A stretch of DNA of 63,742 bases from Desulfarculaceae bacterium (GCA_020444545.1 JAHLKT010000009.1:1-63742), one strand, 5' to 3'. Positions 42,984 through 52,056 are shown, counted from the stretch's first letter. Notes: generated by a model not told the origin, from the letters alone. A program made the numbers and translations.

Positions 42984-43727
42984 ATGGACTTGCAGAGCGA
43001 GGTGGCTCTGGTCACTGGCGCGGGCCGGGGCATTGGCCTGGCCACGGCGGAAAAGCTGGGCACTTCGGGCGCGGCGGTGGTGCTGGCCGACATGGACCTG
43101 GCCACGGCCGAAGCGGGCGCCCTGGCCATCGAAGGCGCGGGGGGCCGGGCTCTGGCCCTGCAAATGGACGTGCGCTCGGCCGAGGGCTGGGCGGACACCG
43201 TGAACAAGGCCGTGAAGCGCTACGGCCCGCTCACCGCCCTGGTAAACAACGCTGGCTTCGACCGCCCCGGCGGGGTGGCCAAGGTGAGCCAGGAGGACTT
43301 TCAGGACGTCTTGGAGGTCCACCTGATCTCCTGTTTGCTGGGTATGCGCGCGGCCTTGCCCGCCTTTGAGCAGGCCGGGCGGGGCGCGGTGGTCAATGTG
43401 TCCAGCGTGTACGCCAAGATCGGCGGCCACGGCGAGGCGGCCTACACCGCGGCCAAGGCGGGCATGGTGGGGCTCACCAAGTCGGCGGCCCGTGAGTTCG
43501 CCAAGTTGGGGGTACGGGTCAACTGCGTGTTGCCCGGGCTCACCGACACCCCGGCCATCCGGGGCATGATGTCGGACAAGGTGCGCGAAAAGCTCCTGGC
43601 CGAGACCCCGCTACGGCGCATGGCCCAGCCCGGCGAGATCGCCAACGTGATCGCCTTCCTGTGCTCCAATGAGGCCAGCTACGTGACCGGCGCGGCTTGG
43701 GAAGTCAGTGGCGGTTGGAATATGTAA
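42984..43727 (+). CDS. short-chain dehydrogenase/reductase (FabG-like)
   Basis: 247 residues. NAD(P) motif VTGAGRGIGLA, NNAG, catalytic SVYAKIGGHGEAAYTAAKAG (Ser-Tyr-Lys) and the C-terminal TGAAWEVSGGWNM. The acidic D at the end of beta 2 (LADMD) favours NAD(H). Substrate class 3-oxoacyl or similar, not fixed. GGGAGG before the ATG. The stop abuts the convergent methyltransferase stop. Confidence 0.88.
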   Translation: MDLQSEVALVTGAGRGIGLATAEKLGTSGAAVVLADMDLATAEAGALAIEGAGGRALALQMDVRSAEGWADTVNKAVKRYGPLTALVNNAGFDRPGGVAKVSQEDFQDVLEVHLISCLLGMRAALPAFEQAGRGAVVNVSSVYAKIGGHGEAAYTAAKAGMVGLTKSAAREFAKLGVRVNCVLPGLTDTPAIRGMMSDKVREKLLAETPLRRMAQPGEIANVIAFLCSNEASYVTGAAWEVSGGWNM

Positions 43728-44912
43728 TCAGGCGCGGGGGACTTTTCCCGAAAGCAGGGTGACCTTGAGGCCGCCGAAGGGCGCGGCGATCTGGGTGGTG
43801 TCCACTAGGCCCAGGGGCCCGGCCCACTCGGGGCGATAGAGCACCACGCCCACCTGCCAGCCCGCATAGGCTTCGCGCAGGCGCGCGCCCACTTTGGCCA
43901 CAAAGGCCTCGGCCTGGCGCACGCTGCCCATGCGCTTGCCATAGGGCGGATTCATCACCACCAGGCCCGGCCCGGAAGGCGGGGCCTCTTGCAAAAAGTC
44001 GACGGACGTGAGCTCCACGCCCTCGACCACTCCGGCGCGGGCCACGTTGTCCTTGGCCAGGGCCACCACCTTGGGATTGCGGTCGCGGCCGATGATGGGC
44101 GCGGCAGGCGCGCCCAGGGCATTGGCCGAGGCCTCGCGTTTCAGGTGCTTCAGGGCCCCTTCGCGGAATGACGGCCAGCGCTCAAAGGCGAAACCGCGCT
44201 GCCCGCCGGGCGGCAGGTGCCGCGCGATGAGCGCCGCCTCGATGGCCAGGGTGCCGCCGCCGCACAGGGGGTCCAGCAGGGGCGCGGCGCCGTCATAGGC
44301 GCAGAGCATGAGCAGCGCGGCGGCCAGATCCTCGCGCAAGGGAGCCGCGCCGCCCTGGGGACGATAGCCCCGCTTGTGCAGGTGCGCCCCGGTGGTATCC
44401 AGGCTGATGCTGGCCCGCCGGTCCACCCCGCGCACTTGCAGGCGCTGGGCCTCCTCGTCGCCGGGCTTTGCGGGTATTGGCGGCTCCAGGCCCAGGGACT
44501 TGAGCCGGTCCGAGGCGGCCTTGCCCACCACCTCGGCGATGCGGCCCTCGTGCTTGAGGTTGCTGGCGCTGAGGGACACGCTGATGTTGAGCGGCGCGCC
44601 GGGCGTGACGAAAAGCTCCCAAGGCACGGAATCGGCCTGGCGCAGCAGGTCTTCCCAGCGCCGCACCCGGAAGTCCTTGAGCCGTAGCCACACCCGCCCG
44701 GCGGTGCGCAGCCACAAGTTGGCCGCGTAGGCCATCTCCAGCTTGCCGCTGAAGTTCACCCCGCCCGGCTCGGGCGCTACTTCGCCCGCGCCCAAAGCAA
44801 CCAGCTCGCGGGCGCAAAGCTCTTCCAGCCCGGGAGCGCACACCGCGAAGTAGCGGTGCTCCGGGACCCACACCTGGCGCTTGATGCGCCGCTCAAGATT
44901 GAATTCAGACAT
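43728..44912 (-). CDS. THUMP-domain RNA N2-guanine methyltransferase (RlmL-N/Trm14-like)
   Basis: 394 residues from MSEFNLERRIK. N-terminal THUMP region (about 20-150), then a Rossmann methyltransferase with DPLCGGGTLAIEAAL and the N6/N2-type catalytic NPPYGKRMG. Methylates guanosine N2 in 23S rRNA or tRNA. The frame is open to 45032, but the extra 40 residues are not family-like. Convergent with the SDR gene with no spacer. Confidence 0.88.
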   Translation of the reverse strand: MSEFNLERRIKRQVWVPEHRYFAVCAPGLEELCARELVALGAGEVAPEPGGVNFSGKLEMAYAANLWLRTAGRVWLRLKDFRVRRWEDLLRQADSVPWELFVTPGAPLNISVSLSASNLKHEGRIAEVVGKAASDRLKSLGLEPPIPAKPGDEEAQRLQVRGVDRRASISLDTTGAHLHKRGYRPQGGAAPLREDLAAALLMLCAYDGAAPLLDPLCGGGTLAIEAALIARHLPPGGQRGFAFERWPSFREGALKHLKREASANALGAPAAPIIGRDRNPKVVALAKDNVARAGVVEGVELTSVDFLQEAPPSGPGLVVMNPPYGKRMGSVRQAEAFVAKVGARLREAYAGWQVGVVLYRPEWAGPLGLVDTTQIAAPFGGLKVTLLSGKVPRA

Positions 44913-45103
44913 GCCGAGGTTTACCACGCGCCAGTGGGCAAGCCAAGCAGTCCCAAAAAAGAAAGCCGTTTTGAAAAAGCAGCCAGCCGATCTTGGCGGC
45001 ACAGCCTGGCGGTTGGGGGCAAGGCGGCCCAAGGCTTGGGCAGCCAGAGGTTTCCCACCGGGAGCATCCAGGGCCGGTGAGAGCTAATCGCCACTCGACC
45101 CGA
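44913..45103. other. intergenic region without gene
   Basis: Between the THUMP methyltransferase start and the family B repeat. It contains an A-rich patch (CCCAAAAAAGAAAGCC) and a GC-rich stretch; no gene or confident promoter was seen. Confidence 0.4.
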
Positions 45104-45207
45104 TTCGCCTCCAGCGGCACGCTGGCGAGGGGGCGACGCAGGCGTAGTGTCACCTACGCCGAGGAGCACACGAGGCCGCCCAACATTGCCCACGGCCGTC
45201 AGGCGAA
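45104..45207 (+). repeat. intergenic palindromic repeat family B, copy 2
   Basis: Terminal TTCGCCT (45104-45110) and AGGCGAA (45201-45207) arms, inner GCGTAG-TGTCAC-CTACGC stem followed by CGAGGAGCACACGAGG. Same order of blocks as 36044-36172 with considerable divergence. Confidence 0.6.
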
Positions 45208-45214
45208 GCCGCGT

Positions 45215-46381
45215 CTAGATCATGGAGTCGGCCAGCTCGTTGATCACGTCGTCCGGGTTTTGCCCCGCCCTCTCCATGCGCGCGATGTTCTTTTCCAGGT
45301 CCACGCGCAGGCCCATGCGGTCCACGTCGCGGGGCTCGCGGCAGCGGCCCATGCGGCGGCACAAACGGTAAAGAAGGCGCTCGCGGTCGGGCAGGTTCAG
45401 GTACTCGTCCAGCTTGGCCAGCAGGGCGGGCTTGTCCTGGGGGAGCTGGCCGTTCACCGTCTCGATGAGGTTCATGATGTGGTCGGAGGCCACATAGCTG
45501 GTGATGCCGTCCAGGGTCTCGATGAACAGGCGTATCTCGGCGGCCACCTCGTCGTCGCTGATCTTCTGGAATGCGCCGGATTGCAGGTCCTGGTACAGCT
45601 CGATGCGCGGCGGCACGCGCAGGGTGCGCAAACGAATGAAGTCCGGGTTGATCTGGTTGAGCACCTCGGCCGTGGCGATGGCGTGCTCGCGGCTCCACTC
45701 CTTGCCGCCCAGGCCGGGCATCACGTACTCGCTAAGTTCCATGCCCGCGGCCTTGACGTTCTGGCCGCCCTGGATCTGCTTGGCCGCGGTCACGCCCTTG
45801 TTCATGAACTTGAGCAGCGGGTCGTAACCGGTCTCCAGGCCGATGTGGATGCGGTCCAGGCCAGCCTCGCGCAGCATGGTCAGCTCTTCCACGCTGCGCT
45901 GGGCGGCGGTGGAGGAGCGGGCGTAGGTGGTTATGCGCTTGGCCTCGGGCAGCTTGGCACGCAGATAGTTGAGCGCCTCGGCCAGCACCGCCGGCTTCAT
46001 CACCAGGTTGTTGGCGTCCTGCAAGAACACGTTGCCCGTGTTGTAGTAGAGCCAGGCGGCCACGTTGTGGAAGGCGTGGCTCAGGCGCGGGTTGGAAAAC
46101 ACCGCGTTGACCACCGGCGTGCTGATCCGGCCGTGCTCGCCCATGGCCGAGGACAGCTCGATGATCTCGCGGCGCATCTCGGCCGCCGCGTCGATGTCGG
46201 CCTTGATCTCCTCCAGGGAGCGGCGGGAGAAGGTGCGGCGCTTGTACACCGGGCAGAACTTGCACTTGTTCCAGGGGCAGTTGCGCGTGAAGCGTAGCAG
46301 CAGGCTCTGCGCCTCCGACGGCGGGCGGATGGGGCCTTGCTCAAAATCCAAGGACGTGTCCAGGGCGGGTAGCGCGGTCAC
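45215..46381 (-). CDS. radical SAM protein
   Basis: 388 residues. The cluster motif is NCPWNKCKFCPVYK, so Cys spacing is C-x4-C-x2-C rather than the usual C-x3-C-x2-C. Later GLETGYDPLLKFMNKGV and YVMPGLGGKEWSREHA are typical of HemN/Elp3-type radical SAM barrels. GTG start with AGGAG about 8 bases upstream, preceded by a plausible promoter. Reaction unknown; a modification or biosynthetic role is likely. Confidence 0.85.
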   Translation of the reverse strand: MTALPALDTSLDFEQGPIRPPSEAQSLLLRFTRNCPWNKCKFCPVYKRRTFSRRSLEEIKADIDAAAEMRREIIELSSAMGEHGRISTPVVNAVFSNPRLSHAFHNVAAWLYYNTGNVFLQDANNLVMKPAVLAEALNYLRAKLPEAKRITTYARSSTAAQRSVEELTMLREAGLDRIHIGLETGYDPLLKFMNKGVTAAKQIQGGQNVKAAGMELSEYVMPGLGGKEWSREHAIATAEVLNQINPDFIRLRTLRVPPRIELYQDLQSGAFQKISDDEVAAEIRLFIETLDGITSYVASDHIMNLIETVNGQLPQDKPALLAKLDEYLNLPDRERLLYRLCRRMGRCREPRDVDRMGLRVDLEKNIARMERAGQNPDDVINELADSMI

Positions 46382-46419
46382 TAGGAGTCTCCTGGGCTCG
46401 GGTTAATGGCTGGATAATA

Positions 46420-46447
46420 AGTATGCGGGAGTGGTGGGATGTGTCAA
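46420..46447 (-). promoter_or_regulatory. promoter of the radical SAM gene
   Basis: On the minus strand TTGACA (46447-46442), 16-base spacer, CATACT (46425-46420). Predicted start near 46413 and a leader of about 32 bases. Confidence 0.45.
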
Positions 46448-46551
46448 GGATGGCGGGCGGGAGGGGCGGTGGGTTATGATGGGCGGGCTGTAATTAAGGC
46501 AAAAAAGAGAGAAGAAGAAAAGCAGGTTGGGTGGGAAAGAAGGGGGGCGTT

Positions 46552-47655
46552 GTGGCTAATCCGGAGCACGTGAAGATTTTGAAGCAGGGAGTAAAGGTTT
46601 GGAATAGGTGGAGGAAAAATAATCCGGACATAAAGCCTGATCTCTTCGAGGCAGATTTTGCCAACGCCGATCTTACCGACGCTAATCTCGATGGAGCAGC
46701 CCTCATCCGGGCGAACCTCGCAAATGCTAACCTCAACAGAACAAGTCTCGTCCGTGCAAGCCTCACCGAAGCGAATCTTGTCGATGTAAGCCTCACAAAT
46801 GGAAACCTCACCGAAGCGAATCTCAGGATGGCGCATCTCATTGATGCTAATTTTTCTGGTGGGAATTTCCACAAAGCAGACCTCAGCGATGCAAACCTCA
46901 TGGATGCAAAACTTATTGAAGCGGAACTTGTCAAAACGAATCTCAACAAGGCAGTGCTTTATGATGCAAATTTTTCTAGAGCTAACGTCAAGGGGGCGAA
47001 CCTGAGTGATGCCGAAGTTGGATGGACAGTATTTGCAAATTTAGATTTAAGTAAGGCAATTGGCTTGGAATATGTTAAACACGAAGGCCCGTCAACAATC
47101 GGCATCGACACCATCTATCAATCCAAAGGCGATATTCCCGAATCATTCCTTCGCGGCTGCGGCGTTCCGGAAGACCTCATCAAGCTCATCCCTTCTCTAC
47201 TTTCACAACCTTTTGACTTCTACTCTTGCTTCATCAGTTACTCGTCCAAAGATGACAGTTTCTCGCGCCGCTTATACGCCGACTTACGCGAATCAAAAGT
47301 CCGCGTCTGGTTCGCGCCCGAGGACATGAAAATTGGCGACAAAATCAGAGAGCGGATAGACCAGACCATACGCATCCACGACAAGCTCTTGCTCGTCCTT
47401 TCAGAACAATCCATTGAAAGTCAGTGGGTGGAGAAAGAGGTGGAGACTGCCTTTGAGCAGGAACGGCGCAACCCAGGAAAGACCGTTCTGTTCCCCATCC
47501 GCCTCGACGATGCGGTGATGGAAACCAACAAAGCCTGGGCCGCCGACATCCGCCGCACCCGCCACATCGGCGACTTCACGGACTGGAAAGACCACGACTC
47601 ATACAAAAAGGCCTTCGACCGCCTGCTGCGCGACCTCAAGGCCTCCGAGAAATAG
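46552..47655 (+). CDS. pentapeptide-repeat and TIR-domain protein
   Basis: 367 residues. The N-terminal leader MANPEHVKILKQGVKVWNRW precedes a right-handed pentapeptide-repeat helix (about 31-170, pattern A[D/N]LxxANL). A linker with GPSTIGIDTIYQSKGDIPE (179-197) is followed by a TIR domain (about 223-340). The TIR domain keeps FISYSSKDD, the WFAPEDMKIG BB-loop region and W292-VEK-E296, where E296 matches the catalytic Glu of NAD-cleaving TIRs. GTG at 46552 with AAGGGGGG upstream gives a family-like start; GTG at 46531 is possible. Base composition is clearly more AT-rich than neighbours, suggesting transfer. Confidence 0.85.
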   Translation: MANPEHVKILKQGVKVWNRWRKNNPDIKPDLFEADFANADLTDANLDGAALIRANLANANLNRTSLVRASLTEANLVDVSLTNGNLTEANLRMAHLIDANFSGGNFHKADLSDANLMDAKLIEAELVKTNLNKAVLYDANFSRANVKGANLSDAEVGWTVFANLDLSKAIGLEYVKHEGPSTIGIDTIYQSKGDIPESFLRGCGVPEDLIKLIPSLLSQPFDFYSCFISYSSKDDSFSRRLYADLRESKVRVWFAPEDMKIGDKIRERIDQTIRIHDKLLLVLSEQSIESQWVEKEVETAFEQERRNPGKTVLFPIRLDDAVMETNKAWAADIRRTRHIGDFTDWKDHDSYKKAFDRLLRDLKASEK

Positions 47656-47672
47656 CCCCCACAAAAAACCAA

Positions 47673-47700
47673 GCCCCCGGGTCCGCGTGAACCCGGGGGC
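47673..47700 (-). terminator. minus-strand hairpin terminator (distal)
   Basis: GCCCCCGGGT and ACCCGGGGGC form a 10-bp stem. On the minus strand it is followed by TTGGTTTTTT. It sits just beyond the TIR gene stop and would also block read-through from the right. Confidence 0.7.
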
Positions 47701-47820
47701 GAGGCCGGCCCTCCCCTCCCCTTGCAAGGGACAACTAGTGGACGGCACGGACCGGCCAATGCCCTCCCTGTCCCTGAGGTATGCCGGAGCCATATTACTT
47801 CATTGCGATAACAAAAAGAA

Positions 47821-47851
47821 AGCCCCCTGGACAAAAAAAGTCCAGGGGGCT
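47821..47851 (-). terminator. terminator of the HdrD-like gene
   Basis: AGCCCCCTGGAC and GTCCAGGGGGCT form a perfect 12-bp stem with a 7-base A loop. On the minus strand it is followed by TTCTTTTTGTT. It starts 20 bases after the gene stop. Confidence 0.88.
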
Positions 47852-47871
47852 CGTCGGGCTTGTTTTAGGGG

Positions 47872-49011
47872 CTAGAGCTGCTCGGCGATGATCTCGGCCA
47901 GGTCTTTGACCTCCAAGGTCTCGTCAACGTTCTCGCCCTTGGCGCTGTCCACGAACATGTTGATGCAGTAGGGGCAGCAGGTGGCCAGCACCTCGGCGCC
48001 CTTGTCCACCGCCTCGCGGATCTTGTGGGTGCTGAAGCGCTGCTCGGGCTCGGTCTCCATCCACAGGCGGCCGCCGCCGCCGCCGCAGCACATGGCCATG
48101 CCCTTGTTCTTGCCGAACTCCATGCGCTCGGCGCCGCAGGCATCGATGAGCTCGCGGGGCGCGTCGAAGACCTTGCTGTGACGTCCCAGGTAGCAGGGGT
48201 CGTGGTAGATGACCTTCTTCTCGTAGCCGCCCAGGCTCAGCTTGCCCTCGTCCAGGAGCTCTTTGAGCAGTTGGGTGTAGTGCACCACCTCGAACTCGCC
48301 GCCGAACTCGGGGTATTCCTGGGTGAAGGTGGTGAAGCAGTGCGGGCTGGTGGTGATGATCTTCTTCACGCCCTTGTCGTTGAACAGGTTGATGTTCTTC
48401 TCGGCCAGGCCCATGAACTGCTCTTCGTCGCCCATCTTGCGCAGAGCCTCGCCGCAGCAGGACTCCTCGTTGCCGATGATGCCGTAGCTCACGCCCGCCG
48501 CGTTGAGAATCTTGACCAACGCCTTGGCGATGGCCTGGGAGCGGGGGTCGTAGGCCGAGGTGCAGCACACCGAAAGGAAGTACTCCTGGCTGCCGTCGAA
48601 CTTGGGCACGTCCAGGCCCTCGGTCCACTTCTCGCGCTTGTCGCGCGGCTCGGACCAGGGGTTGCCCTGGGAGTGGATGGAGCCCATGATGGTGCGCAGC
48701 ATGGCCGGGGCCGCGCCGGTCTCGGCGATCATGGCCCGCATGGCCCGCACCACGTCGATGATGGCCACCTCGCGGGGACAGTTCTCCACGCACAGCTTGC
48801 AGGTGGTACAGGCGTAGAGGATGTCGTCGGACTCGAAGCCCTCCAGGCCCAGCTGGCCCATTTTGATGAGCTGGCGGGTGCGGAAGGGGCTTTCCACCGC
48901 GGGCCAGGGACACAGGCCCGAACACAAGCCGCATTGCATGCACTGGTAGAGGGTCTCGCCGCCCATCAGGGCGATGGCCTCGCTAACCTCCAAAAAGGGC
49001 GTGGCGGGCAT
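47872..49011 (-). CDS. HdrD-like (Fe-S)-binding oxidoreductase
   Basis: 379 residues. Two 4Fe-4S sites: C24, C27, C30, C34 and C68, C71, C74, C78. Two CCG domains follow, with C149/C150...C185/C186...C225 and C273...C308/C309...C345/C346...C349, the pattern of heterodisulfide reductase subunit D and glycolate oxidase GlcF-like proteins. No membrane helix. It likely carries out electron transfer on thiol/disulfide or 2-hydroxyacid substrates; no partner subunit is adjacent. ATG at 49011 with GGAG 9 bases upstream; an ATG at 49053 lacks a site. Confidence 0.88.
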   Translation of the reverse strand: MPATPFLEVSEAIALMGGETLYQCMQCGLCSGLCPWPAVESPFRTRQLIKMGQLGLEGFESDDILYACTTCKLCVENCPREVAIIDVVRAMRAMIAETGAAPAMLRTIMGSIHSQGNPWSEPRDKREKWTEGLDVPKFDGSQEYFLSVCCTSAYDPRSQAIAKALVKILNAAGVSYGIIGNEESCCGEALRKMGDEEQFMGLAEKNINLFNDKGVKKIITTSPHCFTTFTQEYPEFGGEFEVVHYTQLLKELLDEGKLSLGGYEKKVIYHDPCYLGRHSKVFDAPRELIDACGAERMEFGKNKGMAMCCGGGGGRLWMETEPEQRFSTHKIREAVDKGAEVLATCCPYCINMFVDSAKGENVDETLEVKDLAEIIAEQL

Positions 49012-49092
49012 ATGTAGTATCTCCTTGTCTATAATCAGCCGAAGCGCGCCCACCTCCCCTGGGCGGCGCGCCGATCATGCGGGTGCCCCGAA

Positions 49093-49121
49093 TCAATAGC
49101 ACCATCCTAAAAAGGTGTCAA
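49093..49121 (-). promoter_or_regulatory. sigma-70-type promoter of the HdrD-like gene
   Basis: On the minus strand a perfect TTGACA (49121-49116), 17-base spacer and TATTGA (49098-49093). Predicted start near 49086, leader about 75 bases. Confidence 0.6.
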
Positions 49122-49166
49122 GAAAAGGCGACCATGGGGAATGCCTAGGGGTTGGAGCGGGATAGC

Positions 49167-49703
49167 TCAGGCCAGGGTGTTCCGAAAGGCGCTGAGCGCC
49201 TGGGGGATGACCGAGCGCACCACCGCCTCGGGCTCCATCTCCAGGCGGCGGCGCACCTGCTCGAAATCCGGGTAGGTTTCCAAGAGCTTCAGAGGCTTTT
49301 GGCCGGCCCCGGCGGCGATCTGGCGGTAGTCGCGGGCCATGTCGATGATGCTGTGGCCCCGCGCGCCGGGCGGCTCCAGCCAGCCCAGGCGGGCCATCAG
49401 TTCGAAGCGCACCTGATCCACCAAGTATAGGAAGGCGTCCAGGGCCTCCAGCTTGGCCCGGGCCTCCAGGTCGGCGTAGCGCTCGCCCGGCCCCAGGCCC
49501 CGCACCCCCAGGACCACGTCGTACAGGGCCAGGGTGGCCTGGTGGCCCAGCTCGGCCAACACGGCCAGCACCGCGGGCGGCAGGTCGGCCAGGCGCTCGC
49601 CGTGGGCCGGGGCGTGGTCCACCCGCTGGGGCCAGCGCCCGAAGGCCGCCTTGGCCTCGCGGTTTTGCCGCGCCTCATCCAGGCTGATTACTTGGCCGCT
49701 CAC
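49167..49703 (-). CDS. hypothetical helical protein in glgA operon
   Basis: 178 residues from GTG with GAAGGAG upstream, 15 bases after the kinase gene. Mostly helical: SLDEARQNREAKAAFG at the start, LPPAVLAVLAELGHQATLALYDVVLGV in the middle. No cysteine or catalytic motif seen; family not recognised. Co-transcribed with glgA and the GAF kinase. Confidence 0.7.
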   Translation of the reverse strand: MSGQVISLDEARQNREAKAAFGRWPQRVDHAPAHGERLADLPPAVLAVLAELGHQATLALYDVVLGVRGLGPGERYADLEARAKLEALDAFLYLVDQVRFELMARLGWLEPPGARGHSIIDMARDYRQIAAGAGQKPLKLLETYPDFEQVRRRLEMEPEAVVRSVIPQALSAFRNTLA

Positions 49704-49718
49704 CCCGCTCCTTCCGGC

Positions 49719-52052
49719 CTACTTGAGGTAGGCTCGGCCCTCCTCGGCCGCGGGCAGGGTTACCAAGAACGACGCCCCGCTCTCACCCCGGTTGTGCACC
49801 TCCACCTGCCCGAAGTGGCGGGTCACGATCTTGTGCACGATGGACAGGCCCAGTCCCGAGCCCTCGTCCTTGGTGGTGAAGAAGGGGTTGAAGATGTTGT
49901 GCACGATATCCATGGGGATGCCGCCGCCGGTGTCGGTGACCTCGCCGGCCACGAACTGCTTGCCCTCGCGCACCACGCTGAAGGTGCGCACCGTGAGGTT
50001 GCCGTTGTCCTGGCCCATTGCCTGAATGGCGTTGAGGAACAGGTTCAGGAAAACGTGCTTGATCTGACGGTCGTCGCAAAACACCGGGGGCAGGCCGGTG
50101 CCCAGCTCCTGGTTCACCGCGATGTTCTTCTCGGCCAGCTCCCGGCTGATCAGCTCCAGGGACTGGTCGATGATCTCGTTGAGGTCGTGCTCCTCGAAGT
50201 GGCCCCGCGCGTCGGAGGAGAAATCCAGCATCTCGTTGAGTGTCTTCTCCAGGCGGGTCACCTCGTCGATGATCACGTCCAAATACTGGATGAACGGCGA
50301 GTCGTCGCCCACCTTTTTGCGCAGGCGCCGCGCGAAGCCGCCGATGGAAACCAGGGGGTTTCTTATCTCGTGGGCCACGCCCGCCGCGATCTCGCCCAGG
50401 GCGGCCAGCTTGTCCGACTCCAGGAGGCGGTTGCGCATCTGAGCCAGCTCTTTGTTCACCTGCTCCAGGTGATGGTAGAGCCGCGCGGTCTCCAGGGCCA
50501 GGCCGCCCTGGTTGGCCAACATGCCCAACAGCTTCAGGTCACGCTCGTTGAAGGGCCGCCCGCTGATCACGTTGTTGACCAACAGCTCGCCCACCACCTT
50601 GCCCTTGGCGAACATGGGCACGGCCACGAAGGCGCGCTCCAGGCCCAGGGCCTCGGCCATCTCCTGGTTCATGCGCGGCTCGTTGCGGGGGTCTTCCACC
50701 ACCATGGTGGTGCCCAGGGCCACGCACATGGCCACCACGCTGTCCGGCGGGTCCAGGGGAACTTCCAGCGCGGCCAGGCTCTCGTCTGCCAACAGCTCGC
50801 GGCGGGGGCGGCTGTCGCGGATGTCTTGCAGGCTCTGGGTCAGCTCCTTGTGCAGGCCGTTCTCCACGTCCTTGGTCAGGCTGGCGATGGGCCGGAGCAC
50901 CTTGGCGTCTTCGTCCACCAGGAAAAGCACCACCCGGTCGTGGTCCATGCCCGCGGGGTGGATCACCGCGTCCATGATGATGAGCACCGTGGCCTCGAAA
51001 TCCATGGTGGTCATGAGCACGGTGGAGATCTCGTAGAGGGTGGCCAGGGCGCCCACCATCTCCTCGTTGCGCTGGACCAGCACCTCCATGCGCTGGAAGA
51101 TGAGGGCGTTCTCCAGGGCCGAGGAGATCATGGAGGCCATGGTGACCAGCAGGTTGCGGTCCTCGGCGTTGAAGCGGGGCACCGCGTCCTTGTCCAGCAC
51201 CATCTTCTCGAACACGCAGAGGTGGCCCGAGTAGTTGCCCTTGAAGCTCAGCGGCACGCACATGCCCTTGGCCGAATCCGGCGGCGCGCCTTCCTCGGGC
51301 TCCCCGCCGTAGAGCTTGCAGGCGTTGAGGCACTCGCGCTCCTGATCCAGACACGCGGGGGGCACCACCCCGAAGGCGGCCTGCAAGCGGGGCGGCTCGT
51401 TGGTGGGGGCATTGATGCACACCAGCCCGCCCTTGGCGCCCAGGAGCTTGGAGACCATGGAGGCGGCGGTGTTTAAGAGCTCGTCCAGCTCGATGGTGCT
51501 CACCGCCGCCCGGCCCAGGTCGCTGATCACGTTGAGCTCGGTGATGCGGCGCTTGGCCTCGAAGTAAAGACGATGGTTGCGGATGGTGCCGGCCATCTCC
51601 CGGGCCACCATCTGCACCAGGCGCACCTCGTCGCTGTCAATAGTCTGGCCCGGCGCGAAGATCAACAGCAGCACCCCGTAGAGGCGGTTGTCGTCCATGA
51701 CCGGGAACAGGGCGGCCAGCTCGCCCGCCGCACACAGCGCGTCCAGGGCCGGATCGCCGTTGGGCGGCTCCATGACGATCAGTTGGTGGTCGCGGTCGCG
51801 GGCCACGCGGCCCAGCGCGCCCTGGCCAAAGGCCACCTCCAGGGGCGTCTCCGTCTTGGGCTGGCGGGGCCAGGCGTTGGCCTGGGTCAGGCTGCTCTTG
51901 GCGGTCTCCTGTAAAAAGAGCATGGCCAGGCGGGAGCCCAGGTGACTGTTGATGGTACCCAGGATGCTGTCCAGGCGCTCATTCACGTCCACCGAGGCGT
52001 TGGTGATCTCCACCACGTGGGCCAGGACATCGAAGCGTTGGGCATGATCCAT
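49719..52052 (-). CDS. soluble histidine kinase with tandem GAF domains
   Basis: 777 residues, no membrane segment. Up to three GAF-like domains (about 1-165, 170-340 and 345-530), then HisKA with H561 in VAHEIRNPL and HATPase with FFTTKDEGSGLGLSIVHKI. A cytoplasmic small-molecule or redox sensor. Start is ATG at 52052 (MDHAQRFDVLAHV), 4 bases after the glgA stop, with GGAGG 9 bases upstream; the frame is open beyond but only as glgA shadow. No receiver gene follows; the regulator may be the divergent one at 55110 or elsewhere. Confidence 0.87.
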   Translation of the reverse strand: MDHAQRFDVLAHVVEITNASVDVNERLDSILGTINSHLGSRLAMLFLQETAKSSLTQANAWPRQPKTETPLEVAFGQGALGRVARDRDHQLIVMEPPNGDPALDALCAAGELAALFPVMDDNRLYGVLLLIFAPGQTIDSDEVRLVQMVAREMAGTIRNHRLYFEAKRRITELNVISDLGRAAVSTIELDELLNTAASMVSKLLGAKGGLVCINAPTNEPPRLQAAFGVVPPACLDQERECLNACKLYGGEPEEGAPPDSAKGMCVPLSFKGNYSGHLCVFEKMVLDKDAVPRFNAEDRNLLVTMASMISSALENALIFQRMEVLVQRNEEMVGALATLYEISTVLMTTMDFEATVLIIMDAVIHPAGMDHDRVVLFLVDEDAKVLRPIASLTKDVENGLHKELTQSLQDIRDSRPRRELLADESLAALEVPLDPPDSVVAMCVALGTTMVVEDPRNEPRMNQEMAEALGLERAFVAVPMFAKGKVVGELLVNNVISGRPFNERDLKLLGMLANQGGLALETARLYHHLEQVNKELAQMRNRLLESDKLAALGEIAAGVAHEIRNPLVSIGGFARRLRKKVGDDSPFIQYLDVIIDEVTRLEKTLNEMLDFSSDARGHFEEHDLNEIIDQSLELISRELAEKNIAVNQELGTGLPPVFCDDRQIKHVFLNLFLNAIQAMGQDNGNLTVRTFSVVREGKQFVAGEVTDTGGGIPMDIVHNIFNPFFTTKDEGSGLGLSIVHKIVTRHFGQVEVHNRGESGASFLVTLPAAEEGRAYLK

Positions 52053-52056
52053 GGCC

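Noticed and set aside
44913-45032. N-terminal 40-residue extension of the THUMP methyltransferase
   Set aside because: No family resemblance; it runs into intergenic sequence with an A-rich patch.
46552-47655. Multi-gene defence island around the TIR gene
   Set aside because: Flanking genes (radical SAM, HdrD-like) are ordinary, with normal composition; no nuclease, toxin or second effector is present.
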